DNA from: Oscillospiraceae bacterium MB08-C2-2
GTDB taxonomy: Bacteria; Bacillota; Clostridia; Oscillospirales; Ruminococcaceae
Assembly (NCBI GenBank): GCA_035621215.1
Contig: CP141729.1
Location: 332,944 to 396,943, forward strand
Direction: 5' to 3'
Length of the DNA: 64,000 nt
Positions 24,189 through 32,691 of the stretch are shown piece after piece; the stretch's first letter is position 1; each line of letters begins with the position of its first letter. The notes beneath the pieces were generated by a model, which was given only the letters and a program-made list of their open reading frames with translations, had not been told where the DNA came from and did not search any database. Both the position numbers and the translations under genes were made by a program.

Positions 24189-24908
24189 TTATTGGCCGAA
24201 TAGGGCTTTTTCCAATGATTCCATGCCCACCCGGTCAATGGTGGCGCCCAGCCGTTCCTTGGTGGGAGCATTTTGCTGGAACCATTCCAACAGCTTATCC
24301 ACAATAGGGAAGAGCTCCTCATCGGTTACCAAGCGGGAAAGAGGGGTCCCGGGGCGGGTTTTGCGGCCCCATGTTCCGCCAACATAAAGCTGGAACAGAA
24401 CCTCCTTTTGCTTGCGCCGGGCTTCGATGCCCAAATCATTGAGGCTGGGTTTCATGCAGCTGTTGGGGCAGCCACCCACTGCAATTTTGAATTTATGAGG
24501 CAGCTTGACCGCATCCCACCCAATGTAATACCGCTGATGAAGCTGGGCAGCTATCTCTTGGGTATCGCAGCAGCCGAAAACGCAGGTGGTGCCCTTACAG
24601 GCTGTGATGGGGCGAACCTTGGCCCCGGTTCCGCCAAAGGCCAGACCGGAACCCAGCTTTTTCAGATAATCGCAGGCCTTTGGAATGTTATCAAAGGGAA
24701 TACCCACAATTTCAGCGGAAAGGCGGCTGGTAAAAGCAACCTTGCCATTGCCATAAAGCCGGGCACATTCAGCAATCTGTGTCAGCTGTTCTGCGGTGTA
24801 TACGCCGCCGGCTACCACCACCCGGCCTGAAAAAAGGTCGGTACCCCGGTTGCGCAAAAAGCCTTTGGCTTTTACAGATGTAATTTGTTCGGGTGTGAGC
24901 TGATTCAT
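24189..24908 (-). CDS. Small nitrite/sulfite-reductase-type protein (siroheme/4Fe-4S domain)
   Basis: This 239-residue protein contains one ferredoxin-like half domain (residues ~10-75, RNRGTDLFSGRVVVAGGVYT) and one 4Fe-4S/siroheme domain. Cluster cysteines are in ITACKGTTCVFGCCDT and VGGCPNSCMKP, i.e. the C-x5-C and C-x3-C spacing of sulfite and nitrite reductases. A family of such short single-subunit forms occurs in strict anaerobes; some assimilate or detoxify sulfite. No partner subunit, siroheme synthesis or sulfate-reduction gene is adjacent, so the substrate is uncertain. AGGAGAG lies seven bases before the ATG. Confidence 0.85.
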   Translation of the reverse strand: MNQLTPEQITSVKAKGFLRNRGTDLFSGRVVVAGGVYTAEQLTQIAECARLYGNGKVAFTSRLSAEIVGIPFDNIPKACDYLKKLGSGLAFGGTGAKVRPITACKGTTCVFGCCDTQEIAAQLHQRYYIGWDAVKLPHKFKIAVGGCPNSCMKPSLNDLGIEARRKQKEVLFQLYVGGTWGRKTRPGTPLSRLVTDEELFPIVDKLLEWFQQNAPTKERLGATIDRVGMESLEKALFGQ

Positions 24909-24959
24909 AGTTTCTCTCCTGTTTAAAATTCATTGAGCGACTGAAAAACGAATTCAGTA

Positions 24960-25095
24960 TTCAGACTGTAAACAAACATATTGATTCGTAAATTCTTCCG
25001 CAGTCGAATAGATTTCGACGCAGAAATCCCACTTTTTACGCCGGAGCGGCGCAATCCGGGGGGCTATAGGGGCATTGACTTTTGTCTGCACCCTC
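24960..25095. repeat. Dispersed structured repeat, copy A
   Basis: It begins TTCAGACTGTAAAC, has a 76-bp core at 24987-25062 (CTTCCGCAGTCGAA ... GCCGGAGCGGCGC ... CCGGGGGG) and ends GACTTTTGTCTGCACCCTC (25077-25095). The core differs from copy B (28250-28327) at only about four positions plus one indel. The core contains hairpins TCGAA/TTCGA and GCGCC/GGCGC-type. It has no reading frame. It fills most of the 331-base gap before the lipoprotein gene. Confidence 0.75.
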
Positions 25096-25239
25096 TATTA
25101 AAATATTGGCCTTTTATTTATTGTACCCCTTTCTTTTGGGCAGGTCAAGGGCAGGCTTTTTCCCTTGGCGTTCCAGTAACTTTAGAGGTTCTCCTGCTAT
25201 ACTGGATTCATTAGATTACATAAAGAGCGGGAGGAAGCT

Positions 25240-27522
25240 ATGAAAGGAAATCTTACAAGGCTTTATGCTGTGCTGCTATCCATGGTGCTGCTGCTGACAG
25301 CCTGCGGTTCCGAGGGAGCATCCAGCAGCCAGCCGGAGCAGGAGGGACAAGCCAAGGGACGCTACATGGAGCAAGCTGTGAAACTGCCGGAGGGTATAGG
25401 CTACATTATGGGCTTTGACCAGCTGGCCGATGGCAGCTATATGCTGTTCTGCAACAAAACCGATGCTAACACTCTAGGCCCTTGGTATGTATACCAGTCG
25501 GTAGATGGGGGAACCACTTGGCAGGAGAAATCTTATCCATGGCTGGACCAGATGGAAAGCTATGTAATAAACGATGCTTTTTTCGAGAGTGAGGATAAGA
25601 TTTATCTCCTTTATTATGAATCGACAGAAGAGCTGGAAGAGCAAATCAATTCCCTGTATGAGCAAAACAAGGAGGAAGAGGCGAATCAGCTTTTCCGTGA
25701 GACCGAACGGTTTGCACGTGCCGATGCAGCCCAAGTCACCCCCATGGAGTTTAAATTGCCAACCACTGTGGGAGGCTCTATGCCGCAGGCTTTGACCGTG
25801 GCTTCCAATGGGGATTTACTAGGGGATGGTTACTTCACCCTTTATCAGGCAGACCCGCAAACCGGCAAGGAAAAGGCAACCTATGAGCTGGAATACACCA
25901 ACTATGGCACAGGGGCTTATCTTACCTATGATAACACCCTTGCGGTATGCGCAGGTGACCGTATTCAGCTTTATGACCTCAGCACAGGTGAAAGCACAGG
26001 CGAAATTTTGCTAGGCAGTGTCGCTTCAAGCAATCGAGAAGTGTTCTTTACCGGGCGAGGCGGTACTTCACGGGTGATTTGCCGTGATCCCCAAGAGGAT
26101 GCTTTTTGGTATGCCGATTCCGAAGGAATTTTCCGGGTGTTGGGGGATGGCTCTGTTACCGAAAAGGTAGTGGATGGCGCTCTCAATTCACTGGGAATGC
26201 CCTCCAATCAAATTTCGGGTCTTTATACAAACAAGGATGGCAGTTTTTTGGTGCGGGCCCAGGAAAACCTATACCTTTATACCTATGACGAAACGGTTCC
26301 CACAGTCCCTTCCACCGAGCTGAAGGTATATTCCCTTACAGAAAACAAGACCATTCGGCAGGCTATAGGGCTGTTCCAGAAGCAAAACCCGGATGTTAAG
26401 GTGGTTTATCAGGTGGGCATGACCGGTGATGACAGTGTGACCACAGCGGATGCCCTGCGCAGCCTTTCCACCGAGCTGTTGGCAGGCAAGGGGGCGGATA
26501 TACTGGTTTTGGATGGCATGCCCCTGCAAAGCTATGTAGAAAAAGGCGCGCTGATGGATATTTCCCAGTTCGTAAAGGAGAAGGTGGCTTCCAATGAGCT
26601 TATCAGCGGGCCGGCTCAAAGCTGCGGCAGCGGAGAAGGAATATATGCCGTTCCCGCCCAGTTTGCAGTCCCGGTGATACTTGGTGAAGGAGTAGGCACT
26701 CTGACCGATTTGAAGCAGCTTTATAGCTGGGTTTCTTCTCAGCAAAACAAGAACTTCGGTCTCACCCGTGAGGATTTGGTGGAAACCTTTTACCCTGTCT
26801 GCTCAAGGAATTGGTTTGAATCGGATGGAACTTTGCGTTCCGAGGCATTTCGCTCGGATTTGGAAATTTTAGGGCAGATGGCCAAGGATATAGGGCCGGA
26901 TGAACCCGGAAAGATTTTTAGCCGTGGAGGTTTGCTCCAAGGGGCTATTTATTGGAAAGGCGAGGCTATTTCCGGCGCTACCGGTTATTTGATGGGGGCA
27001 GATGATCTTGCCGGGCCCAATGCGGCCATCAAAAGCTTAGGTAAGGGTGAACTGAGTATCCTGTTCGGAAATAATGGTGTATACTTACCCAAAACCATAT
27101 TGGGAATCAACGCCCGAACTAAACAGCAAGAAATTTCCTATCAATTTTTGGAGGCTGTGCTTTCCCCCGAGGTACTGACAGTGGATTTTGATGAAGGATT
27201 GCCTGTCAATACTGCGGCAATGGAACAAACGCAAAAAAATCCCTACAGCACAGAGAATGATGGGATCTATTACTCCTCTGGATACAACGATCCCGATACC
27301 GGGGAGCAATGGAGCTTTGAATTGCAGGTCATTTGGCCGGAGCCGGCTTATATGAAGCAGAAGCTGGAAGAAATCGAAGCCATTGCAACTCCTGTTTTAG
27401 AAAATGCAGTGGTCAAAGAAATGATCCTGACCGAAACGGCCCCTTATATCGAAGGAAGCCGCAGCCTAGAGGAAACAGCTTCGGCCCTTGAAGAAAAGCT
27501 AAACCTTTATCTGGCAGAATAA
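25240..27522 (+). CDS. Large solute-binding-type lipoprotein with N-terminal propeller-like region
   Basis: This 760-residue protein has a lipoprotein signal (MVLLLTAC; lipid-attached Cys at residue ~22). Residues ~45-350 contain repeated beta-rich segments with an Asp-box-like SVDGGTTWQEKSYP and look like part of a propeller. Residues ~365-760 resemble a family 1 extracellular solute-binding domain (TENKTIRQAIGLFQKQNPDV, LAGKGADILVLDGM, FGNNGVYLPKTILGINARTK). No ABC permease or ATPase gene is next to it, so it may serve a distant transporter or act as a surface sensor. GGGAGG precedes the ATG. The ligand is unknown; polysaccharide or oligosaccharide is a guess. Confidence 0.78.
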   Translation: MKGNLTRLYAVLLSMVLLLTACGSEGASSSQPEQEGQAKGRYMEQAVKLPEGIGYIMGFDQLADGSYMLFCNKTDANTLGPWYVYQSVDGGTTWQEKSYPWLDQMESYVINDAFFESEDKIYLLYYESTEELEEQINSLYEQNKEEEANQLFRETERFARADAAQVTPMEFKLPTTVGGSMPQALTVASNGDLLGDGYFTLYQADPQTGKEKATYELEYTNYGTGAYLTYDNTLAVCAGDRIQLYDLSTGESTGEILLGSVASSNREVFFTGRGGTSRVICRDPQEDAFWYADSEGIFRVLGDGSVTEKVVDGALNSLGMPSNQISGLYTNKDGSFLVRAQENLYLYTYDETVPTVPSTELKVYSLTENKTIRQAIGLFQKQNPDVKVVYQVGMTGDDSVTTADALRSLSTELLAGKGADILVLDGMPLQSYVEKGALMDISQFVKEKVASNELISGPAQSCGSGEGIYAVPAQFAVPVILGEGVGTLTDLKQLYSWVSSQQNKNFGLTREDLVETFYPVCSRNWFESDGTLRSEAFRSDLEILGQMAKDIGPDEPGKIFSRGGLLQGAIYWKGEAISGATGYLMGADDLAGPNAAIKSLGKGELSILFGNNGVYLPKTILGINARTKQQEISYQFLEAVLSPEVLTVDFDEGLPVNTAAMEQTQKNPYSTENDGIYYSSGYNDPDTGEQWSFELQVIWPEPAYMKQKLEEIEAIATPVLENAVVKEMILTETAPYIEGSRSLEETASALEEKLNLYLAE

Positions 27523-27549
27523 ATGGCATAGGTTCACCTTAAAACAATT

Positions 27550-27609
27550 AATCCCTTGCTATAGGCGGCAGGCTGGCCTGCTTACACATATAGCAAGGGA
27601 TTGATTTTG
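27550..27609. terminator. Bidirectional terminator hairpin
   Basis: AATCCCTTGCTATA (27550-27563) pairs exactly with TATAGCAAGGGATT (27589-27602), then GATTTTGTT. It lies between converging genes. Confidence 0.78.
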
Positions 27610-27629
27610 TTGGTTAAAATCGTAAGAAG

Positions 27630-27971
27630 TTATTTCTTTTCCTTCATCACAGCAAGGCTTACAGCACCGGCGGCCATAATCACCAAAAGGCCGGGAATAG
27701 CGGAAGAATTCATACCGGTTTCAGGTGCGGCGATGGGGGCGGTGCTGGTCACACCGGATGCTTCGCTGGCGGCGGCAGTAGATACACTGCTTGCAGCACT
27801 GCTGACACTGGATGCAGCGCTATTGGCACTGGATACGGCACTGCCGGCGCTGGCCATACTAGAAGAAGAGCTGGAAGAAGCTTTTTCGGCGGCTAATACT
27901 GGAACCACCATGAGGCAGGCAGCCAGAACAACAGCCAGAAGCAAGGTGTAATGCTTATAGAATTTTTTCAT
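27630..27971 (-). CDS. Small secreted Ser/Ala-rich protein with sortase-like C-terminus
   Basis: This 113-residue protein has a signal peptide (LLLAVVLAACLMVVPVLAAE), a low-complexity region of Ser, Ala and Val (~30-80), then APETGMNSSAIPGLLVIMAA and a hydrophobic stretch ending VMKEKK. The pattern PxTG, hydrophobic helix, positive tail is that of a sortase substrate, although the first residue is Ala instead of Leu. The start at 27971 (MKKFYK) has AAAGGAG eight bases upstream. It is probably a wall-displayed spacer peptide; function unknown. Confidence 0.7.
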   Translation of the reverse strand: MKKFYKHYTLLLAVVLAACLMVVPVLAAEKASSSSSSSMASAGSAVSSANSAASSVSSAASSVSTAAASEASGVTSTAPIAAPETGMNSSAIPGLLVIMAAGAVSLAVMKEKK

Positions 27972-28177
27972 ACCTAGGTACTCCTTTGTAAATAAAATTA
28001 AGGTCTTGCAGTCAATCAGCTTAAAACAGGTTTCCGTATGAGCATCAGCATGCTTCACTCATAGTGGGTGAACAAATACGCTTTTATTGACTTTATATAA
28101 ATTTGCCCAATCTTGAGCCGGAAATCAGCAAAAGCCGCTGGTAATTTTTTCAGTAGAGATAAATTGAAAAAATAACG

Positions 28178-28202
28178 GGAAAGCACTATGCTTTCCCGTT
28201 CA
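28178..28202. terminator. Hairpin, possible terminator
   Basis: ACGGGAAAGC / GCTTTCCCGT is an almost perfect stem at the left edge of repeat copy B. A very similar hairpin lies at the right edge. Confidence 0.5.
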
Positions 28203-28383
28203 GACTGTAGACATAACCACCTTTAGCTTAAAGACCTCATGGTTTTGATACGTAATTCTTCCGCAGTCGAATTGACTTCGACGCAGGAATCCCACTTTTT
28301 GCGCCGGAGCGGCGCAATCCGGGGGGGATATGGGGGGTATTGGATGCCCCCCATAAAGGGTGTAGACTTTTGTCTACACCCTC
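28198..28383. repeat. Dispersed structured repeat, copy B
   Basis: It begins TTCAGACTGTAGACA, contains the same ~76-bp core as copy A at about 28250-28327, and then has GGGGGGTATTGGATGCCCCCC and AGGGTGTAGACTTTTGTCTACACCCT, both good hairpins. The ends GTAGACA and TGTCTAC are complementary. No reading frame. It lies in a 457-base gap between two minus-strand genes. Confidence 0.75.
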
Positions 28384-28410
28384 AGCGGGAAAGAATTAGG
28401 CTTTCCCGCT
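28384..28410 (-). terminator. Terminator-like hairpin after the GNAT gene
   Basis: AGCGGGAAAG / CTTTCCCGCT encloses AATTAGG. It lies 19 bases beyond the minus-strand GNAT stop and resembles the hairpin at 28178-28202. Confidence 0.6.
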
Positions 28411-28428
28411 ATTTTCATCATTAAACCG

Positions 28429-28839
28429 TTAATAGTATTTCGACATGCCGCATCCATGGGTATCGTCCGGGCGCTTTTTAAAGCCGAAGGGGAGATAAAA
28501 ATCCTCCTTGCCTCGAATAGCCAGCAGGCTGGCGATGGCTCCCGGCACCGCATGAGCATCCACATAAGCGATAATTTCATCCATAATGGCTTTGCCGATG
28601 CCCTCACCCTGACGGTGCGGGCTGACCATAACGTTGCCGATATAAAAGCAGATGACATCATCACCCAAAACACGGGCCATACCAATCAGCTCATCTCCAT
28701 CAAAGGCGCAGACACAAAAATTGGTTGCCGCTAGGCTTTTTTGTGTCACTTCATCCTCAAAGGCCGCCCATCCCACACTGGCTCGCAGCTTCATCCATTG
28801 ATGGGGAGTAGGCAGTTTATGTTCGATGGTATATCCCAT
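28429..28839 (-). CDS. GNAT-family N-acetyltransferase
   Basis: This 136-residue protein is a single GNAT domain. The acetyl-CoA loop is VMVSPHRQGEGIGKAIMDEI (the R-Q-x-G-x-G/A pattern). It is preceded by the strands FDGDELIGMARVLGDD and VICFYIGN, and followed by the terminal FYLPFGFKKRP, where the Tyr in the FYxxxGF motif often acts as general acid. It transfers acetyl from acetyl-CoA to an amine of unknown identity. AAAGGAG lies upstream of the ATG. It starts close after the cupin gene, so both may be co-transcribed. Confidence 0.88.
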   Translation of the reverse strand: MGYTIEHKLPTPHQWMKLRASVGWAAFEDEVTQKSLAATNFCVCAFDGDELIGMARVLGDDVICFYIGNVMVSPHRQGEGIGKAIMDEIIAYVDAHAVPGAIASLLAIRGKEDFYLPFGFKKRPDDTHGCGMSKYY

Positions 28840-28883
28840 TTTGTGTGCTCCTTTTTATTGGGGTCAATTCCCAGACTTCCTTT

Positions 28884-29228
28884 TTAGTAGATAACAATAG
28901 CCAGCATAACAGCGGCTTTATCGGAATCGTTGCGGACAGAATGCTTATTCCCGCCGCCGGTGAACATGAGATCGCCTGCGCAGAAGGGCTCTTCGCTTTT
29001 ATCCTCGCTGATGCTGACCAGCTCACCAGAAAGCATGTAGTAAATTTCGGCCTCGATTTCGTGGGGGTGCTCCCCAATGCTTTGGCCGGGCTCCAAAATG
29101 ATTTCAGCGCAGATTCTGCATTTTCCTAGGCTTTCCTCCGGGGAAAGCTTGTGGTGGAGAGCCAGCTCCCCGTTCCCTCCGGCAATCTGCCGATGCTCCA
29201 GTCGAAAATCCTTTGCTTTGCGTATCAT
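28884..29228 (-). CDS. Cupin-domain protein
   Basis: This 114-residue single-domain cupin has motif 1 ILEPGQSIGEHPHEIEAEIY (H-x-H and a Glu metal ligand) and motif 2 around GDLMFTGGGNKHSVRN with the last His. Most such proteins bind a metal and act as small isomerases, oxygenases or sensors; the role here is not readable. The start at 29228 (MIRKAK) has AGGAGG seven bases upstream. It lies between the ferritin-like and GNAT genes on the same strand. Confidence 0.85.
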   Translation of the reverse strand: MIRKAKDFRLEHRQIAGGNGELALHHKLSPEESLGKCRICAEIILEPGQSIGEHPHEIEAEIYYMLSGELVSISEDKSEEPFCAGDLMFTGGGNKHSVRNDSDKAAVMLAIVIY

Positions 29229-29272
29229 TGTTTTTCCTCCTGTCATTTTCTATGGGTTGAATCGAAGCAACA

Positions 29273-29782
29273 TTAATAGAAATACTGGTTATACAGATCG
29301 GTAAAGATTTGCTGGTGCAGGTGTTCATCTTCGATGATGCGCCCCAAAAGCTGCCGAACCGGAACACCGCTGACCTGTTCGGAAATTTGCCGGTATTGGG
29401 TGATGGATTGCTGCTCATTTTCGATATCGGCCATCAGCATTCCCTGCACAGTGGAGCAATACGAAACACAGTTTCCGTTCCAGAAAACCGGTTTGTTGTT
29501 GCAGAATATACGGTATTGGGGATTGACACCAAGCAGATTAATACACTGCCCCAAAAGCTGGAAGTGCACAAGCTCCACCCGAATGATTCCCTGATAGGCG
29601 GCCGCTATATCGGGGTATTGCATGGCGGCCTTGATCTGATGATACTGATATTGGCAAATCGTGGTCATCTCAGAGTTCCGGCCACAGTATGCCTTTAGGA
29701 GAAGGCGGCCATCCCGCTGGTTTTTTTGCAGCCCCTGTAGAGTGGGATAAGCTGTGGGGGCTTGGAATGCTATTGCTGCCAT
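29273..29782 (-). CDS. Ferritin-like di-iron/manganese-type protein
   Basis: This 169-residue protein has the four-helix ferritin-like pattern. One metal Glu lies in GIIRVELVHFQLLGQ (E-x-x-H) and a second ligand pair in LMADIENEQQSITQYR and RIIEDEHLHQQIFTDL (E-x-x-H). It resembles spore-coat manganese-catalase-like (CotJC) and rubrerythrin relatives, but several Cys (CNNKPVFWNGNCVSYC) are unusual. It may store metal or scavenge peroxide. GGAGGAGG precedes the ATG. Confidence 0.75.
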   Translation of the reverse strand: MAAIAFQAPTAYPTLQGLQKNQRDGRLLLKAYCGRNSEMTTICQYQYHQIKAAMQYPDIAAAYQGIIRVELVHFQLLGQCINLLGVNPQYRIFCNNKPVFWNGNCVSYCSTVQGMLMADIENEQQSITQYRQISEQVSGVPVRQLLGRIIEDEHLHQQIFTDLYNQYFY

Positions 29783-29904
29783 AAAATCAATCCTCCTCCC
29801 TTCACTTGTATGTGGAGCAGAAGGTTTTTAGACTATTGGCAGCAGAGAAAACTGTTTTAAAAAAGGTCGCCGCATCACAATATAGGATGGCCGCGCGGCC
29901 TTGC

Positions 29905-31242
29905 CTAACGCTTGATGCCCTCGGTGCTATCCCGGTTAAAGAGAATTTTAATGGTCATCAAAATCAGCTTGATATCCTGCAAAATGGAAAATTCTTCTAT
30001 GTACATCAAATCCAGTTTCAGCTTGTCGTAAGGGGTGGTGTTGTATTTGCCCATAACCTGCGCATAGCCGGTCAGACCCGCCTTGACTTTAAGGCGGAAA
30101 CTGAACTCGGGCATGATCTTTTCATATTCCACAGCAATTTCGGGCCGCTCCGGCCGAGGGCCCACAAGGCTCATATCGCCTTTCAGGATATTGAAAATCT
30201 GGGGCAGCTCATCAAAACGAATTTTACGAATAAATTTCCCGACAGGGGTGATGCGGCAATCGTCCTGCTCGGCTAGGCGTGCACCGCATTCTCCCTCTGC
30301 GTCCATAATCATACTGCGGAATTTATAAATCTCAAAAACTTTTCCGTTTTGGGTCAGCCTCTTTTGCCTGTAGATAATATCCCCGCCGTCATGAAGCTTG
30401 ATGGCAGCGCATATCAGCAGCATAAAAGGGGAGGCGACAATCAAAGCTACAGAGGCTACCATAAGATCAATAGCCCGCTTGACCAGTCGCTGCTCGAAGG
30501 AAAGCCCTCCGTTGCGGCACAAAAGCAGCGGGGTATCAAATAGGTGAATTTTATCGGCGCCGCCCACAATGGTATCGGAAATTTTCGGGGTCAGGTAAAC
30601 ACGAATGGAGCGGCTGTAGCAATACTTGAGGATGGTGTTGCGGTGAATGGATTTGACATCGCAGATAATGACCGCACTGTAACCATCGATGCGCTCAAAA
30701 ATGGTGGGAAGCCCTTCCTCAATGCTGACTACCTCGCATATATCGTATCTTTCGCTGCGGGAAGTCATTTTGTGAATCAGGCTTCGGGCCGAATCCTTTT
30801 CGCCGTAAATGACTAGCATTTGGCGTGGGGGATACAGCCTGATATACAGCTTGCCTGCCGCATCGCCCCAAACCCATACGACTAGAAAATCCACAATGGT
30901 CATGAATAAAAAGGGAACCGGGTTCATGATCCGGCGCCCTACCAGACAGGTTTGCAGATAAGTAATACCGTTGGTGAGAACGGTGACCAAAAAGCCGGAA
31001 AAAATCACATCGCCCCGCTTATAGTAACCGACGCGAAAGACACCGTAAACATTGGCAAACCCCACCAAAATTAAGCCATATACGGCGATAACCAGCCAGT
31101 TGCCTTTATAGCCAAAAGGGCGAAGAATGTCATCCCCATAAAATTCATACCATACATAGGCCCAGCAGGTTGTCATGACTCCCCACAGAACAAAAGCAGA
31201 TAAAAAGATCACGATTCTTTTGAAAAAGTTCTTCTCTTGCAT
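29905..31242 (-). CDS. Polyprenyl-phosphate sugar-phosphate transferase (WcaJ/WbaP-like)
   Basis: This 445-residue protein has four or five N-terminal membrane helices (~10-115), a cytosolic nucleotide-binding-like middle domain (MLVIYGEKDSARSLIH onwards), a further membrane helix (~262-285, DLMVASVALIVASPFMLLIC) and the catalytic C-terminal domain: KFRSM, DELPQIFNILKGDMSLVGPR, LKVKAGLTGYAQVMGKYN. It starts assembly of an extracellular polysaccharide or glycan by moving a sugar-1-phosphate to undecaprenyl phosphate. No other glycan genes are adjacent, so it works at a distance from its pathway partners. The sugar cannot be read. Confidence 0.92.
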   Translation of the reverse strand: MQEKNFFKRIVIFLSAFVLWGVMTTCWAYVWYEFYGDDILRPFGYKGNWLVIAVYGLILVGFANVYGVFRVGYYKRGDVIFSGFLVTVLTNGITYLQTCLVGRRIMNPVPFLFMTIVDFLVVWVWGDAAGKLYIRLYPPRQMLVIYGEKDSARSLIHKMTSRSERYDICEVVSIEEGLPTIFERIDGYSAVIICDVKSIHRNTILKYCYSRSIRVYLTPKISDTIVGGADKIHLFDTPLLLCRNGGLSFEQRLVKRAIDLMVASVALIVASPFMLLICAAIKLHDGGDIIYRQKRLTQNGKVFEIYKFRSMIMDAEGECGARLAEQDDCRITPVGKFIRKIRFDELPQIFNILKGDMSLVGPRPERPEIAVEYEKIMPEFSFRLKVKAGLTGYAQVMGKYNTTPYDKLKLDLMYIEEFSILQDIKLILMTIKILFNRDSTEGIKR

Positions 31243-31330
31243 GCTGTCCTCGCTTTGTATGATCCTCTGTTTTTAGGTTTTATCTATACCTTACAATTTT
31301 ATCACATTCACCGTTATTAAACAACGTATA

Positions 31331-31370
31331 AGAAAAAAACTCCTGCCCCTTTAAAAAAGAAGCAGGAGAA
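31331..31370 (-). terminator. Intrinsic terminator of the 31390-31905 gene
   Basis: On the minus strand CTCCTGC ... GCAGGAG encloses a loop and is followed by TTTTTTTCTT. Confidence 0.75.
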
Positions 31371-31389
31371 AGGTATGTATTTTGAAAAC

Positions 31390-31905
31390 TTAGCCTACGG
31401 CTACAACCGTAGCTTCTTTGGTGGATGCCCGTGCCACAGCTGTGCCGCCTCTAATAGAACCCGCAGCAGCCGGAGCGTCAGCGGCTTCCGAAGAGGCTGC
31501 ACTGCTTTCGGTAGCATCTGCCGTTTCACCCGCATCCTCCGTGTCAGCATTTTCATCCTCAGCCGTTTCAGGAAGCGGAAGAGCATCATCGGTCTGCGGC
31601 TCTTGAGCATCTACAGCCACATCGATACCCATTTCGCCTTCGGAAATTTCGCCGCCTGTCATGCCGGAATTCATCATACTGGGATCGGTCATATCGCCCT
31701 CGCCGGCAGGAGCATAGAAAACCCCTGTCAGTACTAAGGCAATCCCAACAAGCACACAGGTGCAATAAAGAATCAGCTCCTTGCGGGAGAGGAGAGGCTT
31801 TCTGTTTTTGCGGTTTACAATATACTTACCGACCAGCAGCCCGCCAATTACCCCTATGGCAACAGCACCCAAAATAGTTATAAGTAAGATTTTTGCAATT
31901 TCCAT
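31390..31905 (-). CDS. Two-pass membrane protein with acidic low-complexity tail
   Basis: This 171-residue protein has two N-terminal membrane helices (ILLITILGAVAIGVIGGLLV and LILYCTCVLVGIALVLTGVF) separated by a short basic loop (NRKNRKPLLSRKE). A long Glu/Asp/Ala/Ser-rich tail follows (from ~75). By the positive-inside rule both termini are outside, so the acidic tail would be extracellular. The start at 31905 (MEIAKI) has AGAGGAAA upstream. I do not recognise the family; the tail composition suggests an unstructured surface segment. Confidence 0.65.
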   Translation of the reverse strand: MEIAKILLITILGAVAIGVIGGLLVGKYIVNRKNRKPLLSRKELILYCTCVLVGIALVLTGVFYAPAGEGDMTDPSMMNSGMTGGEISEGEMGIDVAVDAQEPQTDDALPLPETAEDENADTEDAGETADATESSAASSEAADAPAAAGSIRGGTAVARASTKEATVVAVG

Positions 31906-32048
31906 AGAACGTTTCCTCTTACCATTGGCACCGATTTTAAGCAGTGGTGCCATAGGTTCCGCCTTTGCGGCAGCGGTACGCCGAATTTCACTAAATCGCA
32001 CCCGGAAGCACTATGAGAGGGAAGCCTCCGGGTTTGCGGCAAAACAAA

Positions 32049-32591
32049 TCAGTAGTTCTGCTGATTCAGCTCAAAGTAAGCTTGAGGGTGAGAGCAGGTG
32101 GGGCAGAGGGCGGGGGCTTCTTTGGCATAATGGATATGCCCACAGTTTGTGCACAGCCAGAACTGCTCCTGATCCCTCTTAAAGACCTTGCCTTCTTCAA
32201 TGTTGTGAAGCAGGGCAAGATACCGCTTTTCGTGATGTTCTTCCACGTTGCCGACCAGCTCAAAAAGTTGGGCAATTTCTTCAAGGCCTTCTTCTCTGGC
32301 AACCTTGGCATAATTGCTGTACATTGTGGTCCATTCATAGTTTTCGCCGCCTGCGGCATCCAGCAAGTTGGCATTGGTGTTGCCGACCGAGCCACCGTGA
32401 AGCAGCTTGAACCATATTTTAGCATGCGCGTGTTCATTGCGGGCGGTTTCAGCAAAGAAGTCACTGATCTGGACATACCCTTCCTTCTTTGCCTGGCTGG
32501 CATAAAAGGTGTATTTCACATTGGCCATGGATTCGCCGGTCAGGGCATCCATTAGGTTTTTTTCGGTTTTTGTACCTTTGAAATCCTTCAT
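32049..32591 (-). CDS. rbr: Rubrerythrin
   Basis: This 180-residue protein is a classic rubrerythrin. An N-terminal ferritin-like di-iron domain has E-x-x-H ligands ([19 protein letters not shown] and [18 protein letters not shown]). A C-terminal rubredoxin-like zinc-ribbon fold follows, with two CxxC pairs (CTNCGHIHY and [11 protein letters not shown]). It reduces hydrogen peroxide with electrons from NAD(P)H-dependent donors in the cytosol and protects anaerobes from oxygen exposure. GAGGAGG lies nine bases before the ATG. It looks monocistronic. Confidence 0.95.
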   Translation of the reverse strand: MKDFKGTKTEKNLMDALTGESMANVKYTFYASQAKKEGYVQISDFFAETARNEHAHAKIWFKLLHGGSVGNTNANLLDAAGGENYEWTTMYSNYAKVAREEGLEEIAQLFELVGNVEEHHEKRYLALLHNIEEGKVFKRDQEQFWLCTNCGHIHYAKEAPALCPTCSHPQAYFELNQQNY

Positions 32592-32691
32592 CCGATAATC
32601 CTCCTCAGCAATTGGTGGTATACATTAGTGATTTGCCGATACCCGCCAATTATGCATGGAGAAAGGGAATATACGGAAGAATCAGGTAGGA

